A DNA stretch of 10,712 nt from UBA4661 sp002405405. GTDB taxonomy: Bacteria; Bacteroidota; Ignavibacteria; Kapaibacteriales; UBA4661. This document shows positions 6,991 to 10,712 of this stretch, in pieces. The stretch is taken from assembly GCA_036847245.1 (NCBI GenBank), contig DAIUAL010000114.1, positions 1-10,712 on the forward strand, in the 5' to 3' direction. Position numbers and translations under genes: made by a program. A model generated the notes under the pieces. The model was not told the DNA's origin and did not search any database. It was given only the letters and a program-made list of their open reading frames with translations. The stretch's first letter is position 1, and the number at the start of each line of letters is the position of its first letter.

Positions 6991-7365
6991 CTACTTTCGT
7001 GAATGAAGCCCAATGGTGTTGCCTTCGGTGTCAATAAAAATGGAGATAAAGCCAAAATCACCAATAGAAATTTTTGGTTGTACGACTTTCCCCCCTGCTT
7101 TTTTGATGCTTTGCTCTTCTGTCGTACAGTCTTCGGTTTCAAAATAAACAACAGTATTGTTGCCACTCGGTACGAAATCCGCTTTTTCCACTAAAGCACC
7201 TGAAATGTTTGGGCTTTCGTGATCGAAAGGGAATATTGATTGTTTGCCCCATTGAACAGGTAAGTCTGTGAGTTTTACGTTGAATACGGTCTCGTAAAAC
7301 TTTTTTGCGCGGTCTAAGTTTGCTACATGAATATCAAACCAACCCACTGGATTTGTGTGTGCCAT
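6991..7365 (-). CDS. VOC (glyoxalase/bleomycin-resistance fold) protein
   Basis: The ATG at 7365 gives 124 residues and is supported by an AAGGA ribosome site 7 nt upstream; the longer TTG frame at 7464 would overlap araC and add a spurious hydrophobic leader. The two betaalphabetabetabeta modules are visible: VGWFDIHVANLDRAKKFYETVF (7-28) and a second half with YFETEDCTTEEQSIKKAGGKVV (74-95), closing on IDTEGNTIGLHS (111-122). The closing motif is common in short VOC proteins of the PF00903 type. Classical metal ligands are not clearly conserved apart from His13 and Glu114, so enzymatic activity is uncertain. Possible roles include detoxification or small-molecule binding. It is flanked by araC upstream and the TfoX-like gene 9 bp downstream. 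Confidence 0.85.
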   Translation of the reverse strand: MAHTNPVGWFDIHVANLDRAKKFYETVFNVKLTDLPVQWGKQSIFPFDHESPNISGALVEKADFVPSGNNTVVYFETEDCTTEEQSIKKAGGKVVQPKISIGDFGFISIFIDTEGNTIGLHSRK

Positions 7366-7372
7366 TATAATG

Positions 7373-7377
7373 TCCTT
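7373..7377 (-). promoter_or_regulatory. Ribosome binding site of the VOC gene (AAGGA)
   Basis: AAGGA lies 7 nt before the ATG on the minus strand. It is unusual here because most genes in the window lack a Shine-Dalgarno sequence, and it decides the start at 7365. Confidence 0.6.
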
Positions 7378-7389
7378 TTCTATGTTGTA

Positions 7390-7413
7390 TTGCAAAATTG
7401 CGTTGCAAAAATA
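7390..7413 (-). promoter_or_regulatory. VOC promoter with two TTTTGCAA repeats (candidate AraC site)
   Basis: On the minus strand TTTTGCAA occurs at 7410-7403 and 7397-7390, in direct orientation 13 bp apart, and the longer cores read TTTTGCAACGCAA and TTTTGCAATACAA. A TATTTTTG (TAnnTTTG) element at 7413-7406 overlaps the first repeat. A third TTTTGCAAC lies at 8289-8281, just upstream of araC. AraC proteins use two helix-turn-helix units on direct repeats, so this is a plausible operator for the adjacent regulator. Inference only; no clear -33 box at 19 bp was found. Confidence 0.4.
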
Positions 7414-7450
7414 GATTAGCACAAAACGGCAAAATTGTAAAAATGGGACA

Positions 7451-8263
7451 TCAAACCTTGTCAAAAATCAAGGACATTTTTAAGTCATCTCCGTAGAATT
7501 CCCTGGGTGTCAATCCTGTAAATTCTTTGAAATCTTTGATGAAATGAGCTTGGTCGAAATACTCGTTTTCATAAGCCAAATCAGTAAGACTAGTAACTTC
7601 TTCGGTCAATAATTTTTTTAAAGTGGCTTGTATTCTTATGATTTTGGATAGTTGTTTAGGGCTTAGTCCAACTGTTGAAGAAAATTTACGCGCCAATTGT
7701 CTCCGATTGACCTTCTTTTGGCGCGAATGTTCATTCACGGAAAACTGTCCGTTCGCATCAAGCATAGTTTCAATGGTCGATGCAACAACATGGTCAATCG
7801 TTTGCTTGCTTGTCAGGCGCTTGAGTAAAAAGGTCTCGATATGATGAATCCTTTCGGAGGTTGAACAAGCGGTCAAAATCTTTTCTCCGATTTCATTGCC
7901 ATCGTCTCCAAATAAGGTGTCCAATGCAATTGCCTTATTTTCCATTTCCTTTATGGGGATGGTCGTGAAAGGTAAAAATCCATTTGGGTGAAACCGAACA
8001 ACAAATGATCCTGTAATTCCAAGCGGCTCGACCACATAAGGTCTTGTCAATTGTCCAATTAAAAAGGATTTGGGTAAAACTATGCTCCCCCCACTGCTTG
8101 GGTAGTGCCTATACGTGTCCCCATAATGAAAAATGAGTTTCATAGTTCCGTCGGGAACAATGGTATTTTTTAAGGGTGTATTTTCTTTTTCACTTTCCAA
8201 AGTCCAATAACACTTGACAAAGTCTGCCAATGCGTCGTGTGGCTCAAATATCTCTGGTTTCAT
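7451..8263 (-). CDS. AraC-family transcriptional regulator with DUF6597-type N-terminal domain
   Basis: The ATG at 8263 gives 270 residues and the family-typical opening MKPEIFEPHDALADFVKCYWTLE; the TTG at 8287 would add eight residues. The N-terminal ligand-sensing half (about 1-150) has the features of the DUF6597 sensor: the PDGTMKLIFHYGD stretch (37-49), FLIGQLTRPYVVEPLG (67-82) and VRFHPNGFLPF (89-99). The C-terminal half carries two helix-turn-helix units (about 165-258): VNRRQLARKFSSTVGLSPKQLSKIIR and then the signature YFDQAHFIKDFKEFTGLTPREF (235-256). This class usually activates an adjacent operon in response to a small molecule. Its stop is 85 bp before the VOC gene start, a gap holding the promoter and repeats described there. 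The inferred targets are the VOC and TfoX-like genes. Confidence 0.9.
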   Translation of the reverse strand: MKPEIFEPHDALADFVKCYWTLESEKENTPLKNTIVPDGTMKLIFHYGDTYRHYPSSGGSIVLPKSFLIGQLTRPYVVEPLGITGSFVVRFHPNGFLPFTTIPIKEMENKAIALDTLFGDDGNEIGEKILTACSTSERIHHIETFLLKRLTSKQTIDHVVASTIETMLDANGQFSVNEHSRQKKVNRRQLARKFSSTVGLSPKQLSKIIRIQATLKKLLTEEVTSLTDLAYENEYFDQAHFIKDFKEFTGLTPREFYGDDLKMSLIFDKV

Positions 8264-8280
8264 GTCAGGGCAGAATTCTT

Positions 8281-8289
8281 GTTGCAAAA
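8281..8289 (-). promoter_or_regulatory. Third TTTTGCAA site, upstream of araC
   Basis: TTTTGCAAC on the minus strand lies 17 bp upstream of the araC ATG and matches the two repeats at the VOC promoter. It may be an autoregulatory half-site. A single 8-mer in AT-rich DNA could be chance. Confidence 0.3.
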
Positions 8290-8355
8290 TACGGTGCTCT
8301 CCTCGAAGAGACTTATTTTAGAGACTCACAGAATATAACCTCTGTTGCTGAGTTT

Positions 8356-8399
8356 TACAACAATCTTGCAGAATGCAATTCTCAGTCTGCAATGTTGTA
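8356..8399. repeat. Imperfect 14-bp inverted repeat with 3-nt bulge
   Basis: The left arm is TACAACA (8356-8362), a 3-nt bulge ATC (8363-8365) and TTGCAGA (8366-8372). The right arm is TCTGCAA (8386-8392) directly followed by TGTTGTA (8393-8399). All 14 positions pair, around a 13-nt loop. It sits 93 bp upstream of araC and 25 bp before the right copy of the 68-bp repeat, at the edge of the inserted block. No T-run follows on the plus strand. Confidence 0.6.
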
Positions 8400-8402
8400 T
8401 CC

Positions 8403-8489
8403 ATGAAATATTTCTTTGATTTGGTTCTCGATGTCATGCACATTGTAGTGGCAGGTTCTTTGTTGTTTTTTCTGAAAAAGCACCAATAA
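8403..8489 (+). pseudogene. 28-codon frame carrying the duplicated end of the membrane protein
   Basis: An ATG at 8403 opens a frame that reads MKYFFDL and then enters the 68-bp repeat in the same frame as the membrane-protein gene (VLDVMHIVVAG...FFLKKHQ, stop at 8487). The result would be a one-helix peptide. The most economical reading is that this is the displaced 3' end of the gene at 5992, with MKYFFDL arising by chance; the in-frame ATG directly after a strong hairpin leaves open that a small membrane peptide is made. Confidence 0.35.
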
Positions 8490-8492
8490 CAT
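8425..8492. repeat. 68-bp direct repeat, copy B
   Basis: This is the second copy of 6329-6396, with one mismatch (C at 8452). It closes the block holding the gene fragment, the TfoX-like, VOC and AraC genes. The 25 bp before it do not match the membrane-protein gene. Confidence 0.95.
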
Positions 8493-8547
8493 TAGGGACT
8501 GTTTGGAAGTGTGGCAATGATGGTGAAGCAGTGGACGTAGAATGTAG

Positions 8548-8569
8548 GGGCGAACCAATGTGTTCGCCC
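8548..8569. repeat. Palindromic repeat GGGCGAAC / GTTCGCCC
   Basis: GGGCGAAC (8548-8555) pairs perfectly with GTTCGCCC (8562-8569) across a 6-nt loop CAATGT. The form TAGGGGCGAACC..GTTCGCCC is one I recall as a widely dispersed extragenic element in several environmental bacterial phyla. On the plus strand it is followed by a T-rich stretch, so weak terminator activity is possible. Confidence 0.6.
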
Positions 8570-8599
8570 GATGTTTTGTGATTTTCTATCATCCGTTCG

Positions 8600-8724
8600 C
8601 TGAGCTTGCGCCGCCCTGAGCTTGTCGAAGGGTCGAAGCGACGATTGAAAGCAAGATTTCTTGTAAAACACCTTCGAATTGCCCTTCGACAGGTGATACA
8701 CTGAGCTTGCCGAAGTGCTCAGGG
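8600..8724. repeat. Composite extragenic palindromes (CTGAGCTTG / TTCGAC type)
   Basis: CTGAGCTTG occurs at 8600-8608, 8616-8624 and 8701-8709. CCCTGAGCTTGTCGAAGGG at 8614-8632 is answered in inverted form by CCCTTCGACAGG at 8682-8693 and GCTCAGGG at 8717-8724. This matches the CCCTTCGACAGGCTCAGGG type of dispersed repeat seen in many bacterial genomes (recalled, not searched). Such elements mark non-coding DNA and are often recombination or transposition footprints. Confidence 0.65.
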
Positions 8725-8770
8725 AACGGGCTTTTTAGAGTACCAAAAAGACTTTGGAAAGAGATCTAAT

Positions 8771-8858
8771 AAGAAAAAGGAAACGAAAACAGAAGAATCA
8801 ACAATCACAAAAGGCGAATATACCGAGTTTGCAGGGTTTTTTCGGGGTGTTTTTTTGT
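8771..8858. repeat. Leader direct repeat, copy B
   Basis: This is the second copy of the fabF leader at 5042-5128, in the same orientation but with no fabF next to it. On the minus strand the -7 element reads TATATTCG instead of TATATTTG, and the first downstream sequence is the palindrome region. It appears to be a non-functional duplicate that marks the right edge of the accessory block. Confidence 0.9.
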
Positions 8859-8968
8859 AGTGGGGTGTGGTGTCTTCAATGAAGAAGAGTACCCTTTGAA
8901 TGGTGGCTATGTGTGTTTGTACACAGCAACTCTTGTCGGGATGGTAGAGGGTGATCTTGTGGGTTACA

Positions 8969-9550
8969 TCAAGGCTGTAATTCTGTTATATGCCATTGTC
9001 CATCCGTCAGTTGAAATAGTTTCCTATCGTGAAAACGTGTTGGTTTAAACTCCAAAAATTCGATTCTGATTGGCTCAACAGAAAAACCGCTCCAATTGTC
9101 GGGTCTTGTCAAAGGTTGGTCTATAAAAGCCGTTTCAATTTCTGCGTATCGTTTGTTGAGTTCTTTCAGATCGTTTAATATTTGACCTTGATTACTGACA
9201 ATAGATACAATCTGACTGTCCCTATTACGTTCTGCGAAATATTTGTCTGCAAGTAGATCACTTATGATTGATGCATTGCCTTGAATCCTTACCTGTCTTT
9301 CGGTTTCTGTCCACCAAAATGTTAGTGCAACTTTGTTGGAATTGCTTATCTCAATGCCTTTCCGCGAAGTCAAAGTTCCTGTTACGATGAAGTTGCTTTC
9401 TATAACTCCTTTGAGAGAAACAAATCGTGCATTTGGATAATGATCTATACCCATTGTTGATAAACAACAAGCGGTTGGAATACTGGCTTTCGATAGTTGA
9501 AGTTCCTCGTCCAACCATGTTCTGAAGAGTTGTATAGGGTTAGTTTCCAT
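8969..9550 (-). CDS. Pyridoxamine 5'-phosphate oxidase family flavoprotein (PdxH/PhzG-like)
   Basis: The ATG at 9550 gives 193 residues, slightly shorter than E. coli PdxH because its N-terminal extension is missing. PdxH oxidises pyridoxamine or pyridoxine phosphate to pyridoxal phosphate using FMN and oxygen in the cytoplasm. Visible family motifs in order: ARFVSLKG (41-48, FMN phosphate contacts), SRKG (62-65), TERQVRIQG (83-91), SNQG (119-122, where PdxH has SxQS), RPDNWSG (149-155), and the C-terminal dimerisation domain with RFHDR (172-176, the substrate-binding RLHDR) and a terminal LQP. Deviations: FIVTGTLTSRKG stands where PdxH has FyTNyxSRKG, and SNQG replaces SxQS. It may therefore be a true but divergent PdxH or a PhzG-like oxidase with another substrate. 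It follows nudK by 37 bp and is probably co-transcribed. Confidence 0.85.
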   Translation of the reverse strand: METNPIQLFRTWLDEELQLSKASIPTACCLSTMGIDHYPNARFVSLKGVIESNFIVTGTLTSRKGIEISNSNKVALTFWWTETERQVRIQGNASIISDLLADKYFAERNRDSQIVSIVSNQGQILNDLKELNKRYAEIETAFIDQPLTRPDNWSGFSVEPIRIEFLEFKPTRFHDRKLFQLTDGQWHITELQP

Positions 9551-9561
9551 TTTACCATGTC

Positions 9562-9574
9562 AACATAATATGTT
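9562..9574. repeat. Short odd palindrome AACATA-A-TATGTT
   Basis: A 13-bp palindrome with a central unpaired base lies in the 37-bp gap between the nudK stop and the start of the oxidase gene. It could be a small intercistronic hairpin; chance is possible. Confidence 0.25.
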
Positions 9575-9587
9575 AGGTCGCCTTTTG

Positions 9588-10166
9588 TTAGAGTATATTA
9601 TTGAGTCTGATGTACTGAAGGAGCATGATGGTTTTACCATCTCTTATGTCTCCATTTTCTATCATACTCATTGCAGTGTTCATATTTAACTCTAATACCT
9701 CGATGTTTTCTTCTTCGTGTTCAACACCTCCTCCATCGGTAACTCTCATCTCTTTGGTGTACTCTGCGATAAAAAAGTGTAGGATTTCTGTTACGGAACC
9801 CGGTGACATGTAGGCTTCGAAAATTTTTCGTACATCCGATATTTTGTAACCTGTTTCTTCTTCAGTTTCTCTTCTGATGCAATCTTCTGCATTGTCTTTG
9901 TCGAGTAGTCCTGCACAAGTTTCGATGAGCATCCCTGTTTCATTGCCGTTCACAAAGGTCGGAAGGCGAAATTGTCTTGTAAGAATAACAGATTGTAGGT
10001 CTTTGTTGTATAACAGAATTGTCGCGCCATTACCTCGATCGTACACTTCTCTGCTTTGGACATGTGTTGTACCATCCTTTTTGCTGTACTCATAGGTTAT
10101 TTTTCTGAGTATATACCAATTGTCAGAAAGGACTTTGGTGTCTAATATTTTGATGTTATTGATCAT
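9588..10166 (-). CDS. nudK: GDP-mannose hydrolase, Nudix family (NudK)
   Basis: NudK cleaves GDP-mannose to GMP and mannose 1-phosphate with Mg2+ in the cytoplasm. The ATG at 10166 gives 192 residues, against about 191 for E. coli NudK, and starts in the same place relative to KILSDN; the ATG at 10226 adds 20 unrelated residues. Similarity to E. coli NudK is evident from memory throughout: VLSDNWYILRKITYEY, SREVYDRGNGATILLYN (38-54), RQFRLPTFVNGNETG (64-78), LIETCAGLLD (80-89), the Nudix core RETEEETGY (99-107), EAYMSPGSVTE (117-127), GGGVEHEEENIEVLEL and the closing GDIRDGKTIMLLQY. All acidic metal ligands of the Nudix box are present. It is followed by the PdxH-like gene. No Shine-Dalgarno sequence is seen. 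Confidence 0.93.
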   Translation of the reverse strand: MINNIKILDTKVLSDNWYILRKITYEYSKKDGTTHVQSREVYDRGNGATILLYNKDLQSVILTRQFRLPTFVNGNETGMLIETCAGLLDKDNAEDCIRRETEEETGYKISDVRKIFEAYMSPGSVTEILHFFIAEYTKEMRVTDGGGVEHEEENIEVLELNMNTAMSMIENGDIRDGKTIMLLQYIRLNNIL

Positions 10167-10337
10167 AAAGAATGTCGATTTATTTTTTTGCCACTGACAG
10201 TTTGCCGTCCGGTGATGGTCAAGCATTGGAAAAATGACTACCCAACATTTGTGTCAATACTTGAGAAAACTGCAAATACCAAGTTTATGACCGCCAGCTC
10301 TCGGAGTTCTCAAAACGATAGGAGAAGTGGTCTTTTT

Positions 10338-10712
10338 TTACCTTTTTTCAAGCACCCACACATCATTATCATATCGAAAGTCCGGGTGGTTCGGTGTCCC
10401 ACCATATTTTCCACCGGTCATGTAGATTTTATTCTTGTGCACTGTCGCGGCAATACCACCACGAGGTAACCAAGGTGCCGATTGGCTTTGCCAATGTTTC
10501 CCATCGGCACTATAAAGCACTTGGCTCGAAAACTGTCCATTTCTGTTACAACCCAGCAACCAAATTTTATTGTCAAAGACTTGTGCTGAATATCCGAATA
10601 TGTGCTCGCCGTGAACGATCTCGTCGGAAATCTTTTGCCAATGCAGTCCGTCCGAAGAACTCCACACATCATTGTCAAGCAAGTACAAAACATTATTCAG
10701 AGTGACAAGTTG
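10338..10712 (-). CDS. Kelch/galactose-oxidase-like beta-propeller protein, C-terminal part
   Basis: The gene is incomplete: the frame is open to the right edge of the window, giving 124 visible residues that end at a TAA at 10338. Blades are recognisable by alternating motifs: NNVLYLL...NDVWSSSDGLHWQKI, then FDNKIWLLG...SSQVLYSADGKHWQ, then HKNKIYMTGGKYGG...YDNDVWVLEKR. The DG..W turn and the NDVW strand are typical of kelch-type propellers in Bacteroidota, which are commonly secreted. One blade lacks the usual GG loop, reading LLDNDVW directly, so a small deletion is possible. Any signal peptide or sorting domain at the other end lies outside the window. No C-terminal sorting domain follows the last blade. 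It is 171 bp upstream of nudK. Confidence 0.75.
   Translation of the reverse strand, partial: QLVTLNNVLYLLDNDVWSSSDGLHWQKISDEIVHGEHIFGYSAQVFDNKIWLLGCNRNGQFSSQVLYSADGKHWQSQSAPWLPRGGIAATVHKNKIYMTGGKYGGTPNHPDFRYDNDVWVLEKR

Larger units (their letters stand above)
8493..8770. other. Gene-free stretch with dispersed palindromes
   Basis: These 278 bp hold no convincing gene. The minus-strand frame at 8492-8701 translates to a basic, low-information peptide and lies over the palindromic repeats. The content is two kinds of extragenic palindrome, listed separately, plus unassigned sequence. Confidence 0.6.

Noticed and set aside
7366..7464. Longer N-terminus of the VOC protein from a TTG
   Set aside because: It overlaps the araC end, includes the promoter region, and the ATG at 7365 has a good ribosome site and the family-typical start.
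8492..8701. Minus-strand frame of 69 codons after the 68-bp repeat
   Set aside because: It is a translation of extragenic palindromes, which commonly give open but meaningless frames.
5129..8770. A complete mobile element or defence island
   Set aside because: No transposase, integrase, relaxase, nuclease, toxin-antitoxin pair or CRISPR array is visible; only the repeat frames suggest mobility.
8860..9048. Plus-strand frame of 62 codons after leader copy B
   Set aside because: It overlaps the well-supported oxidase gene antisense and has no family features.

Overview
The window looks like a chromosomal segment of a Bacteroidota/Chlorobiota-type bacterium (the Chlorobi-Ignavibacteria-Kapabacteria neighbourhood is my guess). 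The reasons are the mix of protein families (von Willebrand A plus OmpA-C envelope protein, FabF, NudK, kelch-type protein, DUF6597-type AraC), the near absence of Shine-Dalgarno sequences, and several matches to the Bacteroidota promoter pattern (TTG/TTTG, about 19 bp, TAnnTTTG). Species-level placement is not possible from the sequence alone.

Left part, 1-5034, all on the minus strand and visibly richer in G+C. fabF (3-oxoacyl-ACP synthase II) is read first. After a 374-bp gap come a small conserved-looking protein of unknown function, a short-chain dehydrogenase of the retinol-dehydrogenase type, an esterase-D-like alpha/beta hydrolase, and a secreted VWA-OmpA protein that is translationally coupled to the hydrolase by an ATGA overlap.

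Middle part, 5035-8860, visibly AT-rich and accessory in character. A MarR regulator and a four-helix DUF6069-type membrane protein lie on the plus strand. They are followed by a minus-strand set: AraC regulator, VOC (glyoxalase-fold) protein, TfoX-N-like protein and a truncated gene fragment. Two nested pairs of direct repeats frame this region. The last 68 bp of the membrane-protein gene (6329-6396) recur at 8425-8492 with one mismatch, enclosing exactly the AraC-VOC-TfoX set. The leader and promoter of fabF (5042-5128) recur at 8771-8858, enclosing the whole accessory block. No transposase or integrase is visible. The simplest reading is two successive cassette insertions, each leaving a copy of the target edge, but this is inference. 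Between the right-hand repeat copies lies a 278-bp stretch of dispersed extragenic palindromes.

Right part, 8861-10712, minus strand: an incomplete kelch-like gene running off the right edge, then nudK (GDP-mannose hydrolase), then a PdxH/PhzG-family flavin oxidase 37 bp downstream of nudK and probably co-transcribed with it.

Regulation visible in the sequence: the MarR gene has a good Bacteroidota promoter bracketed by an exact inverted pair of 8-mers (TACTTGTA / TACAAGTA), a candidate autoregulatory operator. The VOC gene has two 13-bp-phased TTTTGCAA repeats at its promoter, and a third copy lies just upstream of araC, a candidate AraC operator. No complete, obviously new biological system is evident; the nested repeat-framed cassettes are the most unusual structure.
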